Shown here in pieces: positions 8,394 through 15,285 of a stretch of DNA of 32,205 nucleotides (the first letter of the stretch is position 1; each line of letters opens with the position of its first letter). Origin of the DNA: a virus. The stretch covers positions 1 to 32,205 of the IMG/VR virus record IMGVR_UViG_3300012954_000041, one strand, 5' to 3'. A program made the translations under genes and the position numbers. The notes under the pieces were generated by a model. It was not told the DNA's origin. It worked only from the letters and a program-made list of their open reading frames with translations, and ran no database searches.

Positions 8394-9134
8394 ATGTTCA
8401 AATATATTCTTACTGGTCTGCTGTTGGGAGCAGCTGGTGCAACTGTTCCTCTTGAAGCACATCATCATCATGATGACTCTATGATCGCACATCATCATGA
8501 TGACTCTGTGATTGCACATCATCATGATGACTCTAAGATCACCAAGGGTTGGAAAACCATGGATGCCATGGGGTGCATGCTCCTAAAGGAATGCACTGAC
8601 GGAGTAGAAAAGATTACCTCCATCGATGACGTAGCAAAACTCAACCCCGGACGAGACTGGGATGTCGTGCGGACTGAGTTTCATCAGATGATGGATGCCT
8701 TCAATAAGATTGGAGTTGATGTGCATCTTGCTGATGATAAGTATTTCCCTGCCACGCATCGTGGTGTCTATCACACGATCAGCAATCATTTTTATTTGAA
8801 CAAGCAGTTCATGACCCGCCCGAGCACATTCATGAGTGTGATGAGGCACGAGGGATGGCATGCTGCACAGGACTGTATGGCAGGTACTATCAAGAACAAC
8901 ATGATTGCAATCATCTTGCCAACAGATACTGTCCCTCAACTGTGGCAGGATATTGTTGAGCGTGGGTATCCCAAGAGTTCATGGCCATGGGAGAAGGAAG
9001 CAACCTGGGCAGGCAAGACTGAAGGCATGACCCAGAAAGCATTGACCTCTTGTGCTGCTGGTACAATGTGGTCTGACTACGAACCCACCCCATTGACTCG
9101 TCAGTATCTTGAGGATGAAGGGTTTATCAAATGA
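8394..9134 (+). CDS. Exported His-rich repeat protein with HEXXH motif, putative zinc metallopeptidase
   Basis: 246 residues. Residues 1-22 look like a signal peptide (short basic start, hydrophobic core, Ala-rich end). Residues 22-49 are three tandem repeats of HHH(H)DD-S-x-I-x, a His/Asp-rich stretch likely to bind zinc, nickel or copper. A helix-like MRHEGWHAAQDC carries HEXXH (His152-Glu153-x-x-His156), the zinc-binding catalytic motif of many metallopeptidases; a downstream EKEATWAG (around residues 201-208) could supply a third ligand. Two further cysteines near residues 61 and 67 and others at the C-terminus may form disulfides. Predicted location is periplasm or cell envelope. The enzymatic call is a motif-level inference; a metal-storage or sensing role is the alternative. 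Its TGA overlaps the next ATG. Confidence 0.7.
   Translation: MFKYILTGLLLGAAGATVPLEAHHHHDDSMIAHHHDDSVIAHHHDDSKITKGWKTMDAMGCMLLKECTDGVEKITSIDDVAKLNPGRDWDVVRTEFHQMMDAFNKIGVDVHLADDKYFPATHRGVYHTISNHFYLNKQFMTRPSTFMSVMRHEGWHAAQDCMAGTIKNNMIAIILPTDTVPQLWQDIVERGYPKSSWPWEKEATWAGKTEGMTQKALTSCAAGTMWSDYEPTPLTRQYLEDEGFIK
8457..8540 (+). repeat. Tandem 27-30 bp repeat coding for His/Asp-rich units
   Basis: Three units at 8457-8486 (30 bp), 8487-8513 (27 bp) and 8514-8540 (27 bp), each GCA-(CAT)3-4-GAT-GAC-TCT plus two variable codons. The unit codes for A-HHH(H)-DDS-x-I. The first unit has one extra CAT, as expected from slippage. Confidence 0.92.
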
Positions 9135-9397
9135 AACTCTGGGAGATTTGGAAGTATTCGTTAGGGAGTTTCTCTGATGACAGAACGAAACCCTATGACA
9201 ACTACGTGGCTGGCGTACGGACTGTTCTATTTCTCAGTGTTCTTTGTACTAATATTTTTATTGTTAGCGGGGTCATGAGGCATTGGAATGGTTCAACAAA
9301 TCAAGTGGTTATCAGCAACGATCATCCTCATCGCCATGGTTTTTCATGTGATGGGGTGGACCCCTTGGAACAGTATCCTTCAACTGCTGGGCGCTAG
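9131..9397 (+). CDS. Small membrane protein, C-terminal third doubtful
   Basis: 88 residues. Residues 1-30 contain WKYSLGSFSDD..KPYDN, which I recall as a recurring opening in small cyanophage proteins, followed by one membrane segment (residues ~29-47) and RHW. Beyond about residue 52 the sequence is polar, low in recognisable pattern, and overlaps the next membrane gene for 110 bases in another frame. It looks like a protein of about 52 residues extended by loss of its stop. The ATG overlaps the upstream TGA. Function unknown. Confidence 0.65.
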   Translation: MKLWEIWKYSLGSFSDDRTKPYDNYVAGVRTVLFLSVLCTNIFIVSGVMRHWNGSTNQVVISNDHPHRHGFSCDGVDPLEQYPSTAGR

Positions 9398-9506
9398 TGG
9401 TTGGACGTACGTAGGAATCAAGTGGAAGGAACGTGCCATCGTCATGAATTTCCTTCCGCAGTTTTTTATTATCATCCCTGGACTCATGTACCTGCTCTCT
9501 AAATAG
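9288..9506 (+). CDS. Small two-span membrane protein
   Basis: 72 residues with two hydrophobic segments (about 8-24 and 54-70) and a central Trp-containing loop, so a hairpin integral membrane protein is likely. The stop overlaps a late-promoter-like TCTAAATA. The start overlaps 110 bases of the previous gene; an in-frame ATG at 9339 (residue 18) lies inside the first membrane segment and is less likely. Function unknown; position before the amidinotransferase gene may simply reflect a small-gene cluster. Confidence 0.65.
   Translation: MVQQIKWLSATIILIAMVFHVMGWTPWNSILQLLGASGWTYVGIKWKERAIVMNFLPQFFIIIPGLMYLLSK
9498..9505 (+). promoter_or_regulatory. T4-type late promoter -10 box
   Basis: TCTAAATA, seven of eight matches to TATAAATA, 20 bases before the amidinotransferase-like ATG. 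A start ~6 bases downstream would give a leader of about 13 bases. Confidence 0.5.
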
Positions 9507-9524
9507 GGCAGGTTTCTTTTTGCT

Positions 9525-10979
9525 ATGCCATCTGTTTACCAACCGTGGGACAAACTGAAGACGTGTCTTGTTGGCAAATCATATCCTCCTGAGTTTTATT
9601 CATACATCAAAGATCCCAAAGCACGTGCTGGGATGGAAAGAATTGCTCAGGAAACTGAGGAAGACTACCAAAAACTCTGCGATAAATTGACGGAGTTAGG
9701 TGTCAATGTTATTAGAACTAATATTTCTGATGACTGGGAGAAGGATCATAACTGGGGATATCAATGTAAGTATCCTTCGGCAATGATTCCACGGGATCAC
9801 CTTGCAGTGATCGGTGACAAACTGTACATGCCGAACAGTGATTACCTAAAGAACATAGATCTTCGAGAGATGATCTACAGCATCCACAATCAGGACTGTA
9901 AGCGTGAGTGGATGCAACCTGGTGCTGACTTGGTTGCAGAGTTCATCCTTGACATGATGAAACCTGCTAGGGGTGTTCAGAATATGGATCCCATTGAGGA
10001 ACTCCGTGACTTCTACCATAACTATGGGTCCAAGCGTCGTGATGGTCACGCCTACAGTCTGGGTGGACTACTGGTAGGACTAGATCTAGAGGACATGGAG
10101 AGACTGTGTCTGAGTGCTGCTACTAATACCATTGGTGATCCTTACAGGGTCAATAGAGATTACAATGAGTTCCAAGATGCAGAGAAGTGGTTCAAAGACC
10201 AGGGTGGTGAAGTTGTATACAATCAGTACGTCAACAGTGCTGCCGTCATCAGTTGTGGTAGGGATCTATATTTCTCCCTGAACAACATCATAAACCTGGC
10301 AAACCAGGATACATTCATGGCGAAGTGGGAGCGTTTGTTCCCTGAGTTTAGAAATCATCCTCTGTATGTTCCTGGACATGGTGATGGTGCTTTGACTCCA
10401 GTCAAACCAGGATTGTTAGTTACTATTTCTAGAGAAGAATTCTTCGCAGAAACATTCCCTGGATGGGAGGTCTGTCGTATTCCTGGCAGTGGATGGAAGC
10501 AGATGGATGGTTTCTTGAAGATCAAGAAGAAAAACAAAGGACGTTGGTGGGTTCCTGGAGAGGAAGACAACGATGCGTTGACTGAGTTTGTGGAGACTTG
10601 GTTGAATGACTGGGTGATCTATGTTGAGGAGACGGTCTTTGATGTCAATATGCTGGTGGTGGATGAGAAGAATGTCATCTGTAACAACTACAATAAGAAA
10701 GTGTTTGATGCCTTTGAAAAGCATGGCATCACAGGTCACATCGTGAACTTCAGGCACCGTTACTTCTGGGATGGTGGACTGCACTGCATCACTCTCGACC
10801 TTGATCGTGAGGGAGAGATGCAAGACTTTTGGCCTGAGCGTGGTAATAAAAGTTATATCATTCAAGACCCCCGGTCACATAAAAAGTCAGAGATGTATAG
10901 TAAGTGGAGCAAGTATGACATGGAACGTCCTAGTTACAGGAAGGACCAAGAGATCTTGGCAGAGCGAAATAAGGATTGA
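9525..10979 (+). CDS. Glycine amidinotransferase-like enzyme (GATM superfamily)
   Basis: 484 residues. The family moves an amidino group from arginine to an amine acceptor through a covalent Cys intermediate, or hydrolyses it (arginine deiminase relatives). Visible landmarks are a PRD motif near residue 88, GLLVGLD, a CGRDLYFS strand, GHGDGALTPVKPGLLV and, near the C-terminus, FRHRYFWDGGLHCITLDL, where His420-Cys421 sit where the catalytic Cys is expected. It resembles the arginine:glycine amidinotransferase class more than deiminases by length and the GLHC context. Products such as guanidinoacetate or a guanidinylated metabolite or base are possible. The gene has its own late-promoter box upstream and is followed by a terminator-like hairpin. 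Confidence 0.8.
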   Translation: MPSVYQPWDKLKTCLVGKSYPPEFYSYIKDPKARAGMERIAQETEEDYQKLCDKLTELGVNVIRTNISDDWEKDHNWGYQCKYPSAMIPRDHLAVIGDKLYMPNSDYLKNIDLREMIYSIHNQDCKREWMQPGADLVAEFILDMMKPARGVQNMDPIEELRDFYHNYGSKRRDGHAYSLGGLLVGLDLEDMERLCLSAATNTIGDPYRVNRDYNEFQDAEKWFKDQGGEVVYNQYVNSAAVISCGRDLYFSLNNIINLANQDTFMAKWERLFPEFRNHPLYVPGHGDGALTPVKPGLLVTISREEFFAETFPGWEVCRIPGSGWKQMDGFLKIKKKNKGRWWVPGEEDNDALTEFVETWLNDWVIYVEETVFDVNMLVVDEKNVICNNYNKKVFDAFEKHGITGHIVNFRHRYFWDGGLHCITLDLDREGEMQDFWPERGNKSYIIQDPRSHKKSEMYSKWSKYDMERPSYRKDQEILAERNKD

Positions 10980-10996
10980 GTTTCTGCAAAACAGAA

Positions 10997-11035
10997 AAAA
11001 AATCTCCGACAAAAATTAGGGTTCTAAGATTTTTT
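10997..11035 (+). terminator. Weak terminator between amidinotransferase and petE
   Basis: AAAAAATCT pairs with AGATTTTTT (nine base pairs, loop 21). The stem is AT-rich, so efficiency may be low, but the geometry (A-tract stem and long loop) resembles the hairpin at 12050. Confidence 0.45.
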
Positions 11036-11036
11036 A

Positions 11037-11045
11037 TGATACAAT
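11037..11045 (+). promoter_or_regulatory. Extended -10 promoter for petE-petF
   Basis: TGATACAAT is TGN plus a five-of-six -10 match directly after the terminator-like hairpin. Predicted start near 11052 leaves a ~43-base leader before petE. No strong -35 is seen. Confidence 0.4.
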
Positions 11046-11094
11046 AGTAGGTAAGGAATAATACTTGAATACATAATGTGTCTGCGATTCGCAA

Positions 11095-11418
11095 ATGAAA
11101 TTCATCATTGCATTCCTCGCTACATTATTTCTTGCATTACCTGCCTGGGCAGTTGATGTACAGATGGGTGCCGGTGGCAACCTAGTATTTGAACCTAATG
11201 AGATTACAATTTCAGCAGGTGACAGCGTCCACTTTGTCAACCAAGCACTACCTCCTCACAATATTATTGTAGAAGGTCGTGCAGATCTATCCCGAGAAGC
11301 ACTCTTGTTTGCTCCCGGAGAGACTCAAGACATTTTATTTACTGATCCAGGAGACTATCAGTTCTTCTGTGGTCCTCACCAAGGTGCAGGTATGACTGGC
11401 ACAATTCACGTTCAGTAA
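11095..11418 (+). CDS. petE: Plastocyanin
   Basis: 107 residues including a Sec-type signal peptide of 19 residues ending AWA. Type 1 copper ligands are all present: His55 (PPHN), Cys92, His95 and Met100 in [11 protein letters not shown]. It is a thylakoid-lumen copper protein that carries electrons from cytochrome b6f to photosystem I or terminal oxidase. The mature protein is slightly shorter than typical cyanobacterial plastocyanin. It stops four bases before petF, so the two electron carriers form one unit and can be expressed together. Confidence 0.95.
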   Translation: MKFIIAFLATLFLALPAWAVDVQMGAGGNLVFEPNEITISAGDSVHFVNQALPPHNIIVEGRADLSREALLFAPGETQDILFTDPGDYQFFCGPHQGAGMTGTIHVQ

Positions 11419-11422
11419 GTTT

Positions 11423-11710
11423 ATGTTCACTGTTACTCTCAAGACTTCCGAAGGAGACCATACTGTTGAATGTGCTCCTGATCAATACATTCTCGACGCT
11501 GCTGATGAGGCAGGCATCGATCTTCCTTACTCCTGTCGTGCAGGTGCATGCTCTAGTTGTGCAGGAAAGATTGAGTCTGGCACTGTCAACCAAGAAGAAC
11601 AATCGTTCCTAGATGACGATCAGATTGAAGCAGGTTTCCTTATGACCTGTGTCTCCTATCCGACTTCTGACGTGACCATTGTAACTGAGCAAGAAGAGAA
11701 CCTTTACTAA
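11423..11710 (+). CDS. petF: 2Fe-2S ferredoxin, plant type
   Basis: 95 residues, matching the usual length. The four cluster cysteines are Cys38, Cys43, Cys46 and Cys76 in [12 protein letters not shown] and LMTC. It accepts electrons from photosystem I in the cytosol and supplies FNR, bilin reductases or reductive enzymes; here possible clients include the radical SAM proteins and oxygenases encoded nearby (inference). It follows petE by four bases. A late-promoter-like box overlaps its stop codon. Confidence 0.96.
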   Translation: MFTVTLKTSEGDHTVECAPDQYILDAADEAGIDLPYSCRAGACSSCAGKIESGTVNQEEQSFLDDDQIEAGFLMTCVSYPTSDVTIVTEQEENLY

Positions 11711-11713
11711 ATA
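11706..11713 (+). promoter_or_regulatory. T4-type late promoter -10 box
   Basis: ACTAAATA followed by CC, overlapping the petF stop and 29 bases before the next ATG. Core TAAATA conserved, six of eight overall. Confidence 0.4.
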
Positions 11714-11741
11714 CCTCTGTATAACAGTCGTAAAACAAGAG

Positions 11742-12041
11742 ATGTCGGTTTCAAAGAACTGTACTTCGCTTTCCTCCGCTGATGTTCGGAGTGAGCTCAA
11801 GGTAGATGCGAACGGCAACCTTTCCCTTGATGGCACTGGCGAGACAATTGATCCCTCCGATAAGTCTCCTTCCTGGCGTTTTCGTGAGCGTATCTGGAAG
11901 CGTATCGATCGTGTGCAGCATGATATCGAAATGGATATGTACCGTAAGCAGCAACTTGCTAAAAAGGAAGTGCAAGCTGATATCGAGTTCATGGAGCGTG
12001 AAAAGGTCAAGACTGGTTCCTATCCTGAGCGTCCTGAGTGA
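11742..12041 (+). CDS. Hypothetical protein, charged helical C-terminus
   Basis: 99 residues. The N-terminal ~40 are polar and probably disordered; residues ~45-90 are strongly charged and likely form a long helix. No catalytic motif or membrane segment. It sits between a late-promoter-like box and a strong sigma70 promoter/terminator junction, so it is probably a single-gene transcription unit. I do not recognise a family. Confidence 0.72.
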   Translation: MSVSKNCTSLSSADVRSELKVDANGNLSLDGTGETIDPSDKSPSWRFRERIWKRIDRVQHDIEMDMYRKQQLAKKEVQADIEFMEREKVKTGSYPERPE

Positions 12042-12044
12042 TAT

Positions 12045-12073
12045 TTGACAAGGTAACTAAGGTATACTATAAT
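12045..12073 (+). promoter_or_regulatory. Consensus sigma70 promoter
   Basis: TTGACA (12045-12050), 17-base spacer, TATAAT (12068-12073): a perfect consensus early promoter. The -10 lies in the loop of the overlapping terminator hairpin. The predicted start (~12080) lies at the hairpin 3' arm, 14 bases before the next ATG. Confidence 0.85.
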
Positions 12074-12090
12074 ATCTCAGTTACCTTTTT
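12050..12090 (+). terminator. Terminator hairpin enclosing a promoter -10
   Basis: AAGGTAACT (12050-12058) pairs with AGTTACCTT (12079-12087), loop 20, followed by TTT. It would stop read-through from the upstream gene but not transcripts started at the promoter nested within it. Confidence 0.7.
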
Positions 12091-12093
12091 GTA

Positions 12094-12339
12094 ATGACCA
12101 AACGATATCAGGTCAAATCAAGATACTACTATTGGTTCTGGGGCATCGCAACGGTCTCAGTGGTGGCGGGGCAAATCTATGTTGGTTCAGGCTATCGGCG
12201 CATGGCATCTGCTATTGAGTCGATAGTCTCTGCTGTTGGTGACATTGATGTGACGTTGATTATTCCAGAAAATGATTCTTTATTCAGAGAAGTGGGAGCA
12301 CCCGCCCGAACTAATACAAACTCTCAAGAAAAGGTATGA
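12094..12339 (+). CDS. Small single-span membrane protein
   Basis: 81 residues with one membrane segment (about 11-31) ending in GQIYVGS and a polar tail. The same TM-GQ(I/V)Y(V/L)GS-x(n)-M pattern ends the protein encoded at 24909-25235, so the two may be related anchors. The last 68 bases overlap the next gene in another frame. Expressed from a perfect sigma70 promoter with a very short leader, so probably early. Function unknown. Confidence 0.7.
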   Translation: MTKRYQVKSRYYYWFWGIATVSVVAGQIYVGSGYRRMASAIESIVSAVGDIDVTLIIPENDSLFREVGAPARTNTNSQEKV

Positions 12340-12847
12340 TGATCCTTTCTTCCTAAAAGGAGGAGAAGATTCCATCGAGAATAGAAAGAACTGGGGACAA
12401 CACTACACAGGATTTCATAAGAACCCAAACAATAAAGCACCCACTGTAGAAGGGAACTTTATTGACAAGGATCTTTTACAACTTTACGTCCCTAAACTCA
12501 AAAAGATTCTCGGTGACATCGGTCTGCCTATGGGTAAGACCATCTACAGTTACAGCAGCATATGGGGTCAACTATATAAACTTGACCTCGAAGCAGTGAT
12601 TGATGTCCACAATCACTACGAGGACCCACGTCAACTAATTTCGTGGGTGCATTTTGTTGATGTCCCCGACACCAAACTGTTTTACTTTCAGGTGGGAGAT
12701 AAAAAATTCTATCCTGAGTGTCAAAAGAGTGGGGATCTTATGCTATATCCTTCTTACGCCATGCATGGCGTAGACAAGATGACAAAGGGGTCTGACCGCT
12801 TCGTCGTCGTAGGCAACATCGTAAAACTCAACCAAAACCGCTGGTAA
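12272..12847 (+). CDS. Putative 2OG-Fe(II) oxygenase-like protein
   Basis: 191 residues. The C-terminal half reads like a double-stranded beta-helix: VHNHYED (possible His-x-Asp/Glu Fe site), SWVHFVDVPD, a FYFQ strand, KSGDLMLYPSYAMHGVDKM (probable distal His) and DRFVVVGNIV. Such proteins hydroxylate small molecules, proteins or bases using 2-oxoglutarate. The spacing differs from the P4H-like copy at 2-343, so it belongs to another branch. The start overlaps the upstream membrane gene by 68 bases. Glutaredoxin follows by one base. Confidence 0.65.
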   Translation: MILYSEKWEHPPELIQTLKKRYDDPFFLKGGEDSIENRKNWGQHYTGFHKNPNNKAPTVEGNFIDKDLLQLYVPKLKKILGDIGLPMGKTIYSYSSIWGQLYKLDLEAVIDVHNHYEDPRQLISWVHFVDVPDTKLFYFQVGDKKFYPECQKSGDLMLYPSYAMHGVDKMTKGSDRFVVVGNIVKLNQNRW

Positions 12848-12848
12848 A

Positions 12849-13085
12849 ATGCAAGCAGTTCTGTATTCAAAGGATAATTGTCAATGGTGTGACCGAGTTC
12901 GCCAACTGTTTACGGCAGTTGACATCGAGTATCTTGAGTACAAACTCGATAAAGATTTTACTCGCGAACAGTTCTACGATGAGTTTGAGGAGGGTGCTAC
13001 CTTCCCACAAGTCTCTATCAACAACAAACCAATTGGTGGATGCAAAGAGACACTACAACATCTTCAAAGTTTGGAGATGATCTAA
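12849..13085 (+). CDS. grx: Glutaredoxin
   Basis: 78 residues, dithiol active site Cys11-Gln-Trp-Cys14, TFPQV with the cis-Pro needed for substrate binding, and GGCKET at the glutathione-binding turn. It reduces disulfides using glutathione and in T4-like phages commonly serves ribonucleotide reductase, though no such gene is in this window. It follows the oxygenase-like gene by one base and precedes a weak promoter/hairpin region. Confidence 0.92.
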   Translation: MQAVLYSKDNCQWCDRVRQLFTAVDIEYLEYKLDKDFTREQFYDEFEEGATFPQVSINNKPIGGCKETLQHLQSLEMI

Positions 13086-13108
13086 AGAACAGGGGCACTC
13101 TTCTGATG

Positions 13109-13149
13109 TATAATCGGAGGAAGCGTGCACCAAAACTCATTCCTCTTTT
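13109..13149 (+). promoter_or_regulatory. -10 box followed by a terminator-like hairpin
   Basis: TATAAT at 13109-13114 without a good -35, then GAGGAA (13117-13122) pairing with TTCCTC (13140-13145), loop 17, and TTTT. This repeats the promoter-plus-hairpin arrangement of neighbouring junctions. It separates glutaredoxin from the next gene (115-base gap); a GGGAG ribosome site precedes the ATG at 13200. Confidence 0.4.
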
Positions 13150-13199
13150 CAAAATATTTGGAAGGAGATTTTCGCTACATATAGAAAGGGAGAATTAGC

Positions 13200-13430
13200 A
13201 TGGCGCTCGATTCAACTGCTGTCTTACTCGCAATGGGTGCGGTAATCTTACTGCAAACAATTGGAATAGGTTTAGTGATTGGATATCTAGTTCGTGCCTA
13301 CATCTACGATGTAACTCCTCAATATTCTCACCCTGAGATGTTCGATGAACATGGCAACCCTGTTGCCGACAGTCTAATCTCTTTCCGATTTGAAGGTGAG
13401 ACCCCCTACCTCGATGAATTTGACGACTAA
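13200..13430 (+). CDS. Small single-span membrane protein
   Basis: 76 residues: one strong N-terminal membrane segment (about 8-32, rich in Leu, Ile, Val and Gly) and an acidic, Pro-rich cytosolic or lumenal tail ending YLDEFDD. A GGGAG ribosome site lies nine bases before the ATG. It is followed two bases later by the next gene. No family recognised. Confidence 0.72.
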   Translation: MALDSTAVLLAMGAVILLQTIGIGLVIGYLVRAYIYDVTPQYSHPEMFDEHGNPVADSLISFRFEGETPYLDEFDD

Positions 13431-13432
13431 TC

Positions 13433-13882
13433 ATGGCAAAACTTCCTAACAATCCACTGGTCTCCGAACTGTTCAAAGCAGTACACGGTGCTAAGACTGT
13501 GGATAAGAAGGTTGAACTACTGGAATCCCACAAACGGGATGACGTAAAGGCAATCCTTATCTGGAACTTCGATAAGGGTATCAAGTCTGCCATCCCTGAG
13601 GGTGACGTTCCTTACAAGAAGAACGAATCACCTGCTGGCACTGATGGGCACACCCGTCTGGCACATGAGTGGCGGTCACTGTATAACTTTATCCGTGGCG
13701 GCAACGACAAGATTTCTCAGATGCGTCGGGAGACCCTGCTGATTCAACTGTTGGAGTCACTCCATGCTGATGAGGCAGAGATCGTTACCCTGGTCAAGGA
13801 TGGTGAACTGCAAAGCAAGTATCGCATCACTCGTAGTGTTGTAGAGAAAGCGTACCCTGAGATCCACTGGCGTGATAAGTGA
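13433..13882 (+). CDS. Conserved T4-like phage protein (DUF6433-like)
   Basis: 149 residues, soluble. The pattern K..KVELLE.H..DDVKAIL-W-FD..IKSAIPEGDVPYKKNE followed by RLAHEWRSLYNFIRGG and a helical C-terminal half matches the DUF6433 family of T4-like phages as I recall it. Function is unknown. Its TGA overlaps the GTG start of the radical SAM gene. Confidence 0.75.
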   Translation: MAKLPNNPLVSELFKAVHGAKTVDKKVELLESHKRDDVKAILIWNFDKGIKSAIPEGDVPYKKNESPAGTDGHTRLAHEWRSLYNFIRGGNDKISQMRRETLLIQLLESLHADEAEIVTLVKDGELQSKYRITRSVVEKAYPEIHWRDK

Positions 13883-14991
13883 AGTTTCTCATTGATCTAA
13901 CAGATCATTGCAACTCCAAGTGTCCTCTGTGTGCCAGACATAAGACATCATATAACGATGAGGTTGCGGTGCTCGCACCCGATCCATCAATGAACCTGTC
14001 AAAGATTTCACTTCAACAGTGGAAGACATGGTTCCCACAAAAGACCCTTGAGAAGACAGAGTTGATCTACTTCCAAGGGTCTTTTGGTGAACCAACATTA
14101 TGTGATGATTTGCTTGAGATATATGCCTACACCCTGAAGTCCAACCCCAACATCGTTTTCCAGATGAGTACCAACGGTGGTACCCGTGACGATGAATTTT
14201 GGGGCAGACTTGGTGCTCTCATGGGAGCATCACACAAAGATAGTTTCCTCATCTTTTCTATTGATGGTCTAGAAGATACCCTGCAGCAATACCGTGTGGG
14301 TGTGGACTACAAGAAGGTGATGCAGAGTGCTAAAGCATTCATCAAGTCAGGTGGTCCTGCTGTGTGGAGGATGCTGGTGTTCAAGCACAACCAACACCAG
14401 ATAAAAAGATGTAAGACACTGAGCAAACTGTGGAAGTTCAAAGACTTCCAACACACTCGTGTCAATGATATGTATGACGCCAGTGGACGTGGAAATGGTA
14501 AGTTTACTTATTCCTACAGGAATAAGGTGCACACCCTGCAGGTAGCAGATGATCCAGACCAAACGTACCGCCCAGACCCTGTAGCAGAGGACTCAGAGGT
14601 CGTGTGTCGCTATGGTCATATCAAAGGCAGTCCTGGGCAACTGAGGATTGATAGTAGGGGTGTGGTGCATGCCTGTTGCTTCCACCAGTCACGTCTCAGG
14701 TTCTTCTACCCTGGATATTATATTGACAATGATATTGATGCACCTGCGGTCTTCCGTGACATCAACAACCCAAACAAGGGAGTGGGTGCAGAGTATATTC
14801 AGAAGGTCTTCTGGGACAACGTGATCCCTTTGATTGAGGAGCAGGGCGGTATCAAAACCATTTCTTTAGAGCACCACTCGTTACATGATGTATTGCAAAC
14901 TCCCTTTTTCCAACATACTCTGGTAGAATCTTGGAGTAATAGACCGCACATCTGTGCAGACTATTGCGGTAAGAAAAGGTGTATCCGTTGA
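13879..14991 (+). CDS. Radical SAM protein with C-terminal Cys-rich region
   Basis: 370 residues. Cys11-x3-Cys15-x2-Cys18 in DHCNSKCPLC binds the 4Fe-4S cluster that cleaves S-adenosylmethionine to a 5'-deoxyadenosyl radical. Later segments fit the TIM-barrel (YFQGSFGEPTL, FQMSTNGGT, LIFSIDGLEDTL). The C-terminal part has VVCRYGH, HACCFHQ and ICADYCGKKRC, a possible SPASM/Twitch-like auxiliary cluster, as in peptide-modifying and small-molecule-modifying members. Starts with GTG overlapping the previous TGA. It is a different subtype from the radical SAM proteins at 18659 and 21390. Substrate unknown. Confidence 0.85.
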   Translation: MKFLIDLTDHCNSKCPLCARHKTSYNDEVAVLAPDPSMNLSKISLQQWKTWFPQKTLEKTELIYFQGSFGEPTLCDDLLEIYAYTLKSNPNIVFQMSTNGGTRDDEFWGRLGALMGASHKDSFLIFSIDGLEDTLQQYRVGVDYKKVMQSAKAFIKSGGPAVWRMLVFKHNQHQIKRCKTLSKLWKFKDFQHTRVNDMYDASGRGNGKFTYSYRNKVHTLQVADDPDQTYRPDPVAEDSEVVCRYGHIKGSPGQLRIDSRGVVHACCFHQSRLRFFYPGYYIDNDIDAPAVFRDINNPNKGVGAEYIQKVFWDNVIPLIEEQGGIKTISLEHHSLHDVLQTPFFQHTLVESWSNRPHICADYCGKKRCIR

Positions 14992-15015
14992 TACATTTTT
15001 TCTTTTCTATATAAT
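14988..15015 (+). promoter_or_regulatory. Sigma70-type promoter
   Basis: TTGATA (14988-14993), 16-base spacer, TATAAT (15010-15015). It overlaps the stop of the radical SAM gene and would start near 15022, two bases before a 22-codon open frame. Confidence 0.65.
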
Positions 15016-15030
15016 ACTACATCATGAAAT

Positions 15031-15084
15031 CGTTCATCCAACTTTGTTGGACGCAAGTAAGTCGCGGAACGGAGCGTTCATCCC
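15031..15084 (+). promoter_or_regulatory. Structured leader with direct repeat before a small gene
   Basis: CCAAC-TTT-GTTGG (15038-15050) and GAACG-GAG-CGTTC (15067-15079) form two compact hairpins with three-base loops. CGTTCATCC occurs twice (15031-15039 and 15075-15083). The section GTTGGACGCAA...GGAACGGAG reappears at 15224-15252 as GTTGGGACGCAA...GGAACGGGG before the next small gene. This points to a shared regulatory RNA element; role unknown. Confidence 0.5.
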
Positions 15085-15243
15085 ATGTTTGAATTTCTAC
15101 TTTACTCAGGTATTGCCTGTGCAGATGCTGATGCTGTGATCCTTCGGATTGAGAAGCATGAAAATCTGGAAGCAGAGTGGAAACTCGAGCTGGTCGAGAC
15201 CGTAAAGGAATCTACACCAGAATGTTGGGACGCAAACGACTGA
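15085..15243 (+). CDS. Small conserved cyanophage-type protein
   Basis: 52 residues, acidic, beginning MFEFLLYSGIAC and ending ESTPECWDAND. I recall this opening and ending from short proteins that recur, often several per genome, in cyanomyoviruses; function unknown. A helix covering residues 14-42 is likely. It sits directly behind a structured leader and lacks an obvious Shine-Dalgarno. Its 3' end overlaps the second copy of the leader motif. Confidence 0.65.
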   Translation: MFEFLLYSGIACADADAVILRIEKHENLEAEWKLELVETVKESTPECWDAND

Positions 15244-15285
15244 AGGAACGGGGACTAAACCACCCTTTCTTTTAGGAGACCTACC

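Noticed and set aside
9600-9625. GAAACTG-like words as further copies of the dispersed hairpin element
   Set aside because: Only short matches without the A8-CTCGGG core or the second stem.
10979-11095. TTTCTG-CAAAA-CAGAAA hairpin after the amidinotransferase gene
   Set aside because: On the plus strand it is followed by A, not T; as a minus-strand terminator it would have no gene to serve.
5586-11710. High-light-inducible (hli) gene near psbA/psbD
   Set aside because: No short frame carries the chlorophyll-binding AExxNGRxAMxG motif.
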